Positions 8,859 through 17,684 of a stretch of 41,299 nucleotides of DNA are shown piece after piece (position 1 is the stretch's first letter; each line of letters starts with the position of its first letter). The stretch is from Desulforhopalus sp. (lineage in GTDB: Bacteria > Desulfobacterota > Desulfobulbia > Desulfobulbales > Desulfocapsaceae). The stretch covers positions 1-41,299 of the forward strand of contig WTAT01000424.1 in assembly GCA_013139415.1 (NCBI GenBank). The letters are read 5' to 3'. The notes under the pieces are model-generated. The model was not told the origin of the DNA and searched no databases. It was given only the letters and a program-made list of their open reading frames with translations. Made by a program: the position numbers and the translations under genes.

Positions 8859-10166
8859 ATGGCTGGCAGAATTATTAATATTTCCAAAAAGTGGGGATTT
8901 CATGGGGTAGCAGCCTTGAAAGATGCAAGCCCCGGTTACAAATTTTTAATGGGTTTTTTTGTCCTTTTGACCCTGGCAGGTGCAGCAGTTGGATTGCACG
9001 CATTATTCGTTGGATATCATCATGTTTATGGCGTAACCAGGCAAATTTCCTGGGGACTCCTTATTGCGGTATACATCTTTTGTGTCGTGACCTCAACAGG
9101 CCTCTGTATTGTATCATCTATCGGCCATGTCTTTGGCGGGGAAGCATTTATGCCTATTGCCAAGCGTGCTGTCTTCATGTCGATTATATTTATGTTTGGT
9201 GGATTTTGTATTATTTTCTTTGATATTGAAAATCCCTTCAGAATGGCGATCTGGAATGTTTTCTCACCAAACTTTGTTTCAAATATGTGGTGGATGGGAA
9301 CTCTCTATGGTGCCTACCTGGTCTTCATGCTCATTGAGTATTATTTTCTGCTTGAACAAAATCATACGCTGTCCAGATTGATGGGATTCTTTGGATTAGT
9401 TGTAGGTGTAGCCGCTCATAGTAACCTTGGTGCTGTATTTGGAATGTTGCATGGCCGTCCATTCTGGTATGGACCGTACCTTCCTATTTATTTTATTTTT
9501 TCTGCTGCAATGTCAGGTGGTTGTGCGATTCTTTTTTTCACGACTCTTGGTTGGAAAATTAATCCTGAAATCATGAACCAGCGCATGGAACGTGCGGTAA
9601 AGGCAGTGACTCAGGTCACCATTTTCCTGATTTCTGTGATAATCTTCTTTACTATCTGGAAAATTATTACAGGAATGGTGTCAGAAGGGAAAGAACTGGT
9701 CATCATGTCCCTTCTAACAGGTGATTATGCAGTTAACTTCTGGGTATTTGAAGTTTTCCTCGGTATGTTTTTGCCGCTATACCTTCTAATTCGTTCAAGA
9801 GGAAATAACTTCAACTTGATCCTATGGTCTACAGGTCTCATGATGATCGGTATTTTCTTCATGCGCTATGACATCGTTATTCCCGGTCAGATGGAATCGG
9901 TCTACCACTCACTCGGTGTTGTCGAAGGAGCCAACCTTCTTACCTACACCCCAACATTTCATGAAATCATGGCTTCGCTCTTTGGTATTGGCTTTATTGG
10001 TTTGGCCTACTTTGCGGGTGAAAAAATGCTCAACGGTCATCAACTTGAGAAGCATGAGATTGTTCCTGAGGGTGGCTATATCTGCCCCGGTTGTGGTGCC
10101 ATCCATTTTATGGAAGAAGGTGAAACAGAAGAAGATGCTATGAAACGTCACCACAGAATCTGGTAA
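8859..10166 (+). CDS. NrfD/PsrC-like integral membrane subunit (CbcT-like)
   Basis: Polytopic; paralogous to the 15737-16912 product (HHxxGxTRxxxWGxLIxVY...NPxRM...NxWWMGTLYG...SNLGAVF); C-terminal CPGC extension. Confidence 0.88.
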   Translation: MAGRIINISKKWGFHGVAALKDASPGYKFLMGFFVLLTLAGAAVGLHALFVGYHHVYGVTRQISWGLLIAVYIFCVVTSTGLCIVSSIGHVFGGEAFMPIAKRAVFMSIIFMFGGFCIIFFDIENPFRMAIWNVFSPNFVSNMWWMGTLYGAYLVFMLIEYYFLLEQNHTLSRLMGFFGLVVGVAAHSNLGAVFGMLHGRPFWYGPYLPIYFIFSAAMSGGCAILFFTTLGWKINPEIMNQRMERAVKAVTQVTIFLISVIIFFTIWKIITGMVSEGKELVIMSLLTGDYAVNFWVFEVFLGMFLPLYLLIRSRGNNFNLILWSTGLMMIGIFFMRYDIVIPGQMESVYHSLGVVEGANLLTYTPTFHEIMASLFGIGFIGLAYFAGEKMLNGHQLEKHEIVPEGGYICPGCGAIHFMEEGETEEDAMKRHHRIW

Positions 10167-10238
10167 TTGAACTGAGTGTCACTCTTAAAAAACACATCAG
10201 CTAGATACGTATCCCATAAAAAAGGCAGCCTTGGGATA

Positions 10239-10270
10239 AGTGCCTTCACGGAAATTGAGTTTAAGACACT
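10239..10270 (+). repeat. short hairpin-element remnant
   Basis: AGTGCCTT...AAGACACT, 32 nt. Confidence 0.5.
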
Positions 10271-10310
10271 AACATCACCAAATTGAACGAATAGGAAAGA
10301 CTATTATATC

Positions 10311-11138
10311 ATGATATTTCCAAAAATAAGCTTTGATAAACTAAAAAATGAGGGCACCGAATCAGTCACTACACAGGAAAGAAGAAAATTCCTGAAACTC
10401 GGCCTCGCTATTGCCGGTGTATACGCTGGTGGAAAAATACTGTCGTTAACCTCGGTAATTGGTACTGCACACGCATCTGGCGGCGGAGCTGATTTTATAA
10501 AAAAATACCCCTACAATCCTCACTATAGTATGGTTATTCGCCAGTCTCTCTGTATTGACTGTGAAAAATGTGTCGATGCCTGTAATAGTACGAATCATGT
10601 ACCGGAAGATGGTTATAGAACCCGAATCCTGACTAAAAAATATACAGGCAACCTCGACAAACAGGTTGAATTTATTCCTGTACTCTGTAATCAATGCAAT
10701 AATGCTCCCTGTGTAAGAGCGTGTCCAACCAAGGCTACCTATAAAGATGCAGTTACAGGTATTGTCCGTATGGAAAGCAAAAAATGTATAGGTTGTAAAA
10801 CCTGCATGCTTGCCTGTCCATACGATGCGAGATATTTCAATGTTGAAAGACGTGCAGTTGACAAGTGTGATTTTTGCTGGGACAAGCGATTATCTAAAGG
10901 TGAAACACAAACTGGTTGTTCAGCAGCTTGTCCCACTGCAGCAAGAACATTTGGCAATCTCACAGACCCTGACAATATTGTCTATAAGCTTATACACCAA
11001 CTTGAAGAGCAAGTTTGGGTTATACGCCCAGCAGATGATACAAGGCCCAATATTTTTTATATGAAAGGAAATATGCGTTCTGTTGACAATATTCTCAATG
11101 AACAAAAATTCAAATATTTTGACCCAAACAAAGCTTGA
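10311..11138 (+). CDS. TAT-exported 4x[4Fe-4S] ferredoxin-type subunit (NrfC/DsrO/CbcU-like)
   Basis: ERRKFLKLGLAIAG twin-Arg leader; CIDCEKCVDAC, CNQCNNAPCVRACP, CIGCKTCMLACP, CDFCW...CSAACP. Confidence 0.92.
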   Translation: MIFPKISFDKLKNEGTESVTTQERRKFLKLGLAIAGVYAGGKILSLTSVIGTAHASGGGADFIKKYPYNPHYSMVIRQSLCIDCEKCVDACNSTNHVPEDGYRTRILTKKYTGNLDKQVEFIPVLCNQCNNAPCVRACPTKATYKDAVTGIVRMESKKCIGCKTCMLACPYDARYFNVERRAVDKCDFCWDKRLSKGETQTGCSAACPTAARTFGNLTDPDNIVYKLIHQLEEQVWVIRPADDTRPNIFYMKGNMRSVDNILNEQKFKYFDPNKA

Positions 11139-11153
11139 TTTTTTTGCTGAAAT

Positions 11154-11185
11154 CTGAACTCCTCCGCACAGCAGGAGGAGTTCAG
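11154..11185. terminator. hairpin after the first FeS subunit
   Basis: CTGAACTCCTCC-N8-GGAGGAGTTCAG, 12-bp stem; no T run, so termination is uncertain. Confidence 0.5.
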
Positions 11186-11348
11186 ACCACCACTTTACAT
11201 GGCAGTAAGTGAGAGTGTATTTGTCCGCAGGTCCGTATATTTAAAGAAAAATTAAATTATGAGAGTCATCGTTCAGTATACTTTTACAGTTCTTGCACTT
11301 ACGTACTACGGTGGACAGGTCTGACCTTTTTTAGCCTCGCTATCCCCC

Positions 11349-12791
11349 GTGAACCTGGGGATCATTATTTTGATCGGCTTCCTGTCAGTACTGGTGGCCA
11401 GACCTTCTTTGTACCGAACCTTTGTCAATTCTGCTCCTGAAATGGCCCAACCGAAAAAGGCCTTTATCCTTGATTTGACACTCTGCCTTATCGCAGGAGT
11501 ATTTATTAATGGCTACGATAAAATCGTACTTGACATTCCGTGGCTCAGTCTCGCTTCACTGATGATCGGTTGCATTATAGCTGGCTTTTTTATCGGCCTC
11601 GACTCCTCACTTGCCCAAGAAAGAAAGGTCATACTTAAGGCAAAAAACCAAAATTCAAGATCATCTCTGCCAAAGCGCCTTTTCCCCATAACTCGTAAAT
11701 TCACCTTTGTTGCAGTGGCTACATCTTTTCTGATATCTCTCGTACTTATTCTGGTCTTTCACCGAGATATCGAATGGTTGGCCAGGACAGCCCAGGACGA
11801 GCAATCCATTTATGCAGCACAACTTTCTGTCACCTATGAGGTGTTTTTCATTATGGCCATCCTCATGGTATTGATAGTAAACCTCATCTTCTCCTACTCC
11901 CGAAATTTAAAACTCCTTTTTGACAACGAGACCAAAGTCCTGGAACGGGTAAAAGATGGAGATCTTTCAACAAAAGTACCCGTTGCCACCTTCGATGAAT
12001 TTGGCATCATCGCCGAACACACTAACCATATGATCGATGGACTGCGGCATCGTTTTAAACTGATCAGTTCACTAAAAATGGCCGAAGAGGTTCAGCAAAA
12101 CCTGCTTCCCAACCGCAGTCCCTATCTTGATAATTTTGATATCAGCGGCACCTCCATCTACTGTGACGAAACGGGTGGCGATTATTATGACTACTTCCTC
12201 CTTCCGGGCGACAAACTAGGTATTGTGGTTGCCGACGCCTGCGGTCACGGCGTCGGGGCAGCCATGCTGATGACTTCGGTGCGGGCCTTCCTTATCTCAG
12301 CGATTTGGGATTACCAAAGTCCGGCCCAGATTTTAAAAAATATCAACAACCATATCACCCGCGACTGCTCAAAGAGTGGTCGGTTTACCACCATGTTTTT
12401 TTTGGAAATCGACGCCCGAACAAGAAACCTTAAATGGGTTCGGGCAGGACATGAACCGGCTGTAGTCTTCCACGCCCAGTCTCAGACTATTTCACATCTT
12501 GATGGGACCGGACTTGTACTCGGGGTGGATGACACCTACGGTTTTAAGGATAGCATTATGTCTGCCTGCCAGACTGGAGATATCATTCTCATTGGTACCG
12601 ATGGCATCAATGAGACCCGCAACAAAAACCAGGAAATTTTCGGTCACAAGCGGCTAGAAAAGATAATCCGGGATCACGCCCAAGACTCAGCCAAAGTCAT
12701 TCAGGAAACTATAGTCGAAGAAGTAGATGCGTTCAGAGGAGATCTTGCCCAAGAAGACGATATTACCCTGATCGTCATAAAAACGTCCTGA
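11349..12791 (+). CDS. HAMP + SpoIIE/PP2C-type serine phosphatase (RsbU-like)
   Basis: LEIDARTRNLKWVRAGHEPA, GTDGINETRN, VVADACGHGVGAAMLM; N-terminal TMs and HAMP. The 5' end is unclear (see findings). Confidence 0.88.
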   Translation: MNLGIIILIGFLSVLVARPSLYRTFVNSAPEMAQPKKAFILDLTLCLIAGVFINGYDKIVLDIPWLSLASLMIGCIIAGFFIGLDSSLAQERKVILKAKNQNSRSSLPKRLFPITRKFTFVAVATSFLISLVLILVFHRDIEWLARTAQDEQSIYAAQLSVTYEVFFIMAILMVLIVNLIFSYSRNLKLLFDNETKVLERVKDGDLSTKVPVATFDEFGIIAEHTNHMIDGLRHRFKLISSLKMAEEVQQNLLPNRSPYLDNFDISGTSIYCDETGGDYYDYFLLPGDKLGIVVADACGHGVGAAMLMTSVRAFLISAIWDYQSPAQILKNINNHITRDCSKSGRFTTMFFLEIDARTRNLKWVRAGHEPAVVFHAQSQTISHLDGTGLVLGVDDTYGFKDSIMSACQTGDIILIGTDGINETRNKNQEIFGHKRLEKIIRDHAQDSAKVIQETIVEEVDAFRGDLAQEDDITLIVIKTS

Positions 12792-12902
12792 TCGTAAGTT
12801 TCAGAAAACACCCACGAATCTTTCACCTTCCAATTTTCACCTTCGATTTTCAACAGGTACCAGCTCACTTACCGGTTTCAGAGGTAATGTATATTGATTT
12901 TA

Positions 12903-12930
12903 TTGACAAACTATATCAGCTGCATATATT
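12903..12930 (+). promoter_or_regulatory. sigma-70-like promoter upstream of sodN
   Basis: TTGACA-N16-TATATT. Confidence 0.45.
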
Positions 12931-13014
12931 GACTCGAAAGATACTGACAAGACGGAGGCAACCCTTAGCACCTTGCCTAAATTCCCCACAACAACAACAT
13001 AAAGAGGAGCTCAA

Positions 13015-13455
13015 ATGAAAAGAAGACTGCTCACCTTACTCGTCATGCTCTCGTCCTTGGCTTTTTTTTCCAGTAGCGCATTAGCCCACTGCGAAATTCC
13101 GTGCGGTATCTACGATGACACGGCGCGTATGAATATGATTTTTGAACACGCCACTACAATCGAAAAATCCATGAAAATGATTACCGAACTGGAAAAAAGC
13201 AACAATAACGCCAATCAGCTGGTAAGATGGGTTAGCAACAAGGAAAAACATGCGGAACTCCTCCAAAATATTGTCACCCAATATTTTATGACCCAGCGGA
13301 TTAAACTCGACACAAAGGATTATGACAAAAAGATTACGGCTCTCCACAAGATGCTTATCTTCAGCATGAAGTGTAAACAAACTATAGACCTAGGCAATGT
13401 TGAGAAACTGCGGGCTGCCGTACAGGATTTCCAGAAACTCTATTTCGATCACTAA
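13015..13455 (+). CDS. sodN: nickel superoxide dismutase with N-terminal Sec signal peptide
   Basis: NiSOD hook HCEIPCGIYDD immediately after the signal peptide MKRRLLTLLVMLSSLAFFSSSALA; body ANQLVRWVSNKEKHAE, YFMTQRIK. Confidence 0.93.
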   Translation: MKRRLLTLLVMLSSLAFFSSSALAHCEIPCGIYDDTARMNMIFEHATTIEKSMKMITELEKSNNNANQLVRWVSNKEKHAELLQNIVTQYFMTQRIKLDTKDYDKKITALHKMLIFSMKCKQTIDLGNVEKLRAAVQDFQKLYFDH

Positions 13456-13483
13456 GGACAATAAGATCTTTGTACGTCTTTTC

Positions 13484-13518
13484 GGGGATGGAAAAATCTT
13501 TCCATTCCCCTTTTTTTT
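13484..13518 (+). terminator. intrinsic terminator of sodN
   Basis: GGGGATGGAAA-AATC-TTTCCATTCCCC followed by T8. Confidence 0.85.
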
Positions 13519-13601
13519 CCTTTGGAATATACTCATTTCAGATTGTCCAGCTACCAACTGCGCTCACCATAATGTGGAGATGCTTACCAAGTCGTAAATT
13601 T

Positions 13602-14320
13602 TCAGGCTGCATTATGCTCACGCAGAACATCACGTAAAAACTGAATGTGATACAACATACTTGCCCAGGCACCATCAGGGTCATGAGTCTTAATTCCCGC
13701 AAAATTGCCGCATGCTGCTGTTCGATTTTCTCAAGGTTGGCTTTGACATCATAGAGAATAGAGTGTAGTTCTTTTAGTCTGTAGAACATGTACTCATAGA
13801 ATTGCCTCGTCAGATCAACATAAACAGAATTATGGCTTGCACAGGCAATTCCCATATGAAAGGCAATATCTGCCTCCGTTTCTGCCTGGACATTTGATTC
13901 CCTCTTACCTGACTTGTCCATTACACTTTCTAAAAATTTAATATCGCTTTCGGTGGCTCTTTCAGACGCCAGCATCACCCCATGAGTCCCGAGACCAATT
14001 CGAAACTCAAGCAGTTCATCTACAGATGAACGACCAGAAGAGATGATAGTTGCAAAAGGATTGTTGACATCCGTCCCCCTTCTGTCTACGACAAATGTAC
14101 CTTGGCCTTGACGAGTCTCCAGATACCCCATAGTGATAAGTTGCGTTATAGCGTTTCTTACCGAAGTTCTGCTAATCTGCATGGTACTCGCCAGTTCGCG
14201 CTCTGATAACAGCCGTTCACCTGGACCCAGTTGACCACGATAAATATTGTCCCTCAATTGCTCGAAGACCAGAGTCGAGACCTGTTTCTGTTTTACAGGC
14301 AGATACGCTTTTTTATACAC
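13602..14320 (-). CDS. FadR-subfamily GntR transcriptional regulator, apparent 1-nt frameshift near the 3' end
   Basis: wHTH LGPGERLLSERELASTMQISRTSVRNAITQLITMGYLETRQGQGTFVV; FCD domain. Track ORF runs to 13538 through a frameshift; the restored frame ends at 13602. Confidence 0.85.
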
Positions 14321-14576
14321 AAGAACCTCACGAATGAATCTCTTTCATATTCCAACCCAGGTTACAGCACGACTCTCCCTACCAAGCGCCAAAGTGCCTT
14401 CTAGAAACTGCGACCAATGATTTATTATCAGACCAGCTGACCAATGTAAGCTCATTTGAGATACTACACAGACAGAACAAAAACAAAAGAAAAAGTCACT
14501 TTCTTGCTTTTACATTTAGTTCATGACTTGCGCACTTTGACCACATCTAATATTTTTTTCCTGCCTGTACTCGACG

Positions 14577-14609
14577 GCGGTCTCGGCTACCCGCCTTATC
14601 AAAACCGAT
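14577..14609 (+). ncRNA. preQ1-I riboswitch aptamer
   Basis: GGCGG-TCTCGG-CTACCCGCC-TTATCAAAACCGA: P1 GGCGG/CCGCC, P2 pseudoknot TCGG/CCGA, A-rich strand; upstream of a queuosine-precursor transporter gene. Confidence 0.82.
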
Positions 14610-14718
14610 TTTTCTTTATAGCCTTGGTTTATATAATGCTGTAGCCTCTCTGTCCTGGGCATTGTCATGCTCATTTTCTCCCTGCTTAATCAATAATATT
14701 TACATTGAGGCCTATTGT

Positions 14719-15453
14719 ATGACCACATTTCCTCTTACGTTTGGCACCCTTTCTAACGAAGTTCTCTGGTTTTTCCTACTGTTGGCCAATTTTTCCGCTA
14801 TCCTCCTGGCATATCGATTTTTCGGAAAAATTGGGCTCTATATCTGGATACCCATTGCCACTATTTTGGCCAACATTCAAGTATTGAAAATGGTCGATCT
14901 TTTGACAATAGGTGTGACTCTCGGCAATATTACCTATGCATCTTCCTTTTTGGTCACCGATATCCTTTCGGAAAACTATGGCAAAAAGTCCGCGAAAAAA
15001 GCTGTATTTATCGGTTTTTTTTCCCTCACTGCCACGGTTATCATCATGAACCTTGCCTTAATGTTCAAACCAAATGAGTTCGATTTCATCCAACAGAGCT
15101 TAGAGAATATTTTCGCTCTGCTGCCCCGGATCGCTTTAGCATCTCTTATCGCCTATGGTGTCTCACAGTTGCATGACGTCTGGGCCTACAATTTCTGGAA
15201 AAACATCTTCCCCAGCATGAAATTTCTCTGGTTGCGTAACAACGCCAGCACCATGGTCAGCCAGTTAATCGACTCGTTGATTTTTACCTTTATCGCCTTT
15301 TGGGGTTTGTTGCCACAGAGTGAATTTGTTCAGATCCTTATAACCACTTATGTTGTAAAATTAATCGTTGCCGCTATTGATACCCCCTTCCTCTATATGG
15401 CCCGGTTCATGTTCAACCATTCGATGATCAAAGAAGACAAAGAAGAAAATTAA
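14719..15453 (+). CDS. queuosine precursor transporter (YhhQ/VUT family)
   Basis: ASSFLVTDILSENYGKKSAKKAVFIGF, LRNNASTMVSQLIDSLIFTFIAFWG; ATG 14719 preferred over the 14662 track start. Confidence 0.9.
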   Translation: MTTFPLTFGTLSNEVLWFFLLLANFSAILLAYRFFGKIGLYIWIPIATILANIQVLKMVDLLTIGVTLGNITYASSFLVTDILSENYGKKSAKKAVFIGFFSLTATVIIMNLALMFKPNEFDFIQQSLENIFALLPRIALASLIAYGVSQLHDVWAYNFWKNIFPSMKFLWLRNNASTMVSQLIDSLIFTFIAFWGLLPQSEFVQILITTYVVKLIVAAIDTPFLYMARFMFNHSMIKEDKEEN

Positions 15454-15481
15454 TACACTTAGCATAGATGATTTTACCAAT

Positions 15482-15522
15482 AAAAAACGGCCTGCCCAAC
15501 AAAAGTGGACAGGCCGTTTTTA
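15482..15522. terminator. bidirectional intrinsic terminator
   Basis: AAAAAACGGCCTG...CAGGCCGTTTTT between convergent genes. Confidence 0.88.
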
Positions 15523-15736
15523 AATTTCATTTAAGATCAAGCTTATGCGAGGACGAATAGAACAGGAGCCTTTTATACGTGATTCTGGAATAAATATCCA
15601 ACGTATCTGTTCTGTTACTGCAGATACTATTTGTAGTAAATTGTTACGACTTCATGGTCCACGCCTTACAACTCCAACAAACTTTGCTAACTAGAAATCG
15701 GGATGAATTTGCAACACTATGTTCTGCGTATACTCA

Positions 15737-16912
15737 TCAGTGAGAACTTTCTTCCCTGAAAGTTTCATCAAAAAAACGTTCTCCAATCACAAAACCGAAC
15801 CCGACGACCCCGAGCGCGGCAATAACCAAAAGATATTCGGAGGCTGACGGCATATAAGAAAGATACTGTGGAACACCGACAAATCCTTGATTTGTCGGAA
15901 CGATTTCTCCGGATACCACAAGATTGTAGCGTGAGAAAAATTGTCCAACGAGGACCATAAGAGCGGCAGCAGACATGACATGCATTGACTTCAAACGACT
16001 TATTACCAGAATCAAACATGGTAAAACCAGGCCGATACCAATTTCAAAAACCCAGAAACTTGTCGAAAGAGGACCTTTTAACAGAGAGTCAGCCGCCATT
16101 ATCAATTCATCGTTACTGGCATACGCATTGATAAATTTCCATACGGTTGCGAGGGTGACGAGGAAGGTCATAAGAACCATGATCTTGCCGGCAGTCTGCA
16201 AGCCCTGAAAGGTACTCTTGTCCATCTGGCGTTTTTGAAGAAGATGACTGTAATGGGTAAACATCACTATGGCTGCAGCACCGGATAATACCGCACATGC
16301 GAGGAAGAATATAGGGAGTTGCGAACCGAACCAGAATGGTTTGGCTTGAAGAGAAGCAAAGACCGCACCAAGATTACTGTTAGCAAGTGACTCGGTAATT
16401 GCAGCAGCAACTCCTAAATAAATAGCCGCCGAATAACGTTTGGTCAATATCAGAAGAAGCTCAAGAAACATTATACCTACGGCCATGCCGTACAGTGTCC
16501 CCATCCACCAGATATTCGAAGTCACATTGGGATATAAAATAACCCCCAGTGGCATGCGCCAGGGGTTTTCGATTTCAAGTCCAATAACGGTAAAAGCCCC
16601 GAACAAGGTAATTATAGACAGCCACACCATCCTGTTTGCCAAAGGTGCCATTTGGTTGCCCCCAAAGGCATGACTAAACGCACCAAGAAGACAAAGTCCC
16701 GTGGAAATTATAGCAAAATAAGCATATACGCCGATAAGCATTCCCCAAGGCATCTCCCGAGTATTCGCAAATGCATGGTGATGACCGACCACTTGTGCAT
16801 AAACTGCACCAGCCACCCCGATCAGAATCAAAAAAAGACTCAACCACATCAACTTGTTTCCCGGTAATTTGATTGATGCTGCCGCTGCTGTGGTAGCAAT
16901 ATTTCCTTTCAT
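15737..16912 (-). CDS. NrfD/PsrC-like integral membrane subunit, copy 2
   Basis: Paralogous to 8859-10166; RBS AAGGAG; lacks the C-terminal CPGC tail. Confidence 0.88.
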   Translation of the reverse strand: MKGNIATTAAAASIKLPGNKLMWLSLFLILIGVAGAVYAQVVGHHHAFANTREMPWGMLIGVYAYFAIISTGLCLLGAFSHAFGGNQMAPLANRMVWLSIITLFGAFTVIGLEIENPWRMPLGVILYPNVTSNIWWMGTLYGMAVGIMFLELLLILTKRYSAAIYLGVAAAITESLANSNLGAVFASLQAKPFWFGSQLPIFFLACAVLSGAAAIVMFTHYSHLLQKRQMDKSTFQGLQTAGKIMVLMTFLVTLATVWKFINAYASNDELIMAADSLLKGPLSTSFWVFEIGIGLVLPCLILVISRLKSMHVMSAAALMVLVGQFFSRYNLVVSGEIVPTNQGFVGVPQYLSYMPSASEYLLVIAALGVVGFGFVIGERFFDETFREESSH

Positions 16913-16951
16913 TCCTCTTCTCCTTCAACTTGAACGTCGTTTCTTGCCAAT

Positions 16952-17102
16952 CTAACCCCGATGAACGGGAAGAAAGCCAGGATTCTTTTTAATACTCGCT
17001 TACCTGAGGGGTGCTCTGTTTAGTGCTCGCTTGACGGGTATAAGTACCTTGTGACAAATCACTTTCTTGTAAAAAAAAGAAGGTGATTTGTCACAAGGTA
17101 CT
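16952..17102 (+). repeat. composite dispersed repeat, locus B (full three-module copy)
   Basis: CTAACCCCGATGAACGGGAAGAAAGCCAGG (16952-16981), middle module, hairpin 17043-17102 with a 20-bp perfect stem AGTACCTTGTGACAAATCAC/GTGATTTGTCACAAGGTACT. Confidence 0.88.
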
Positions 17103-17194
17103 AAACTGACTGTCTCTTATCTTGGAGATTATTAACTTCCCTGCTTACACTCAGCCCAAACAATAATTGGCGAAAACTAACTTTTTGATACAGC

Positions 17195-17614
17195 TTAGTG
17201 AGTTTTCTCTACCGCCCCACTCTCTCCGAGTAGACGAGCCTGCCCTCGCACCCCAATATGACACGTTGTGCAACGGGTATTTGAGGCAAAGGCTGTAGAA
17301 CCATCATGGCAAGAACCGCAATAACCACCTTCATAAAGCGTTGCCATGGTGAAATCTTCATTTGCTTCAGCCGCTCCAGCCTCCATCTCAAACAGATCGT
17401 CATGACAGGAATCACAATCCAGTTCGGCAGTCATAGTATGAACCTTGTGGTCAAATACGACAGATTTAACGGGCTTTTCCCAGACAATTGGATCTTTAGG
17501 GCCATAGGTGTCTTCATCATACTCATCCTGCACTTGTTCATCACTACTGGCCGAGAGCAATGCGCCGGAAAGCAGAAAAACACCAAGAACCATTAATATC
17601 AGAATCTTCTTCAT
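17195..17614 (-). CDS. c7-type triheme cytochrome c, copy 2
   Basis: Signal peptide MKKILILMVLGVFLLSGALLSA; CDSCH, CGSCH, CTTCH; RBS GGGAG before ATG 17614 (track starts at GTG 17629). Confidence 0.92.
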   Translation of the reverse strand: MKKILILMVLGVFLLSGALLSASSDEQVQDEYDEDTYGPKDPIVWEKPVKSVVFDHKVHTMTAELDCDSCHDDLFEMEAGAAEANEDFTMATLYEGGYCGSCHDGSTAFASNTRCTTCHIGVRGQARLLGESGAVEKTH

Positions 17615-17684
17615 TTTTTTTTCTCCCACGTATCACCATCACTCCTCTTGTCTTAGACAAAAGAAAATCAAATAACTCTCCAGC

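Noticed and set aside
11322-11324. TGA as selenocysteine codon in the phosphatase gene
   Set aside because: No Sec-type protein context or recognisable SECIS hairpin; compensating indels or a downstream start explain it better.
14662-14719. Upstream start of the queuosine transporter ORF in the track
   Set aside because: Extra residues (MSCSFSPCLINNIYIEAYC) are unlike the family; ATG 14719 has a GAGG upstream.
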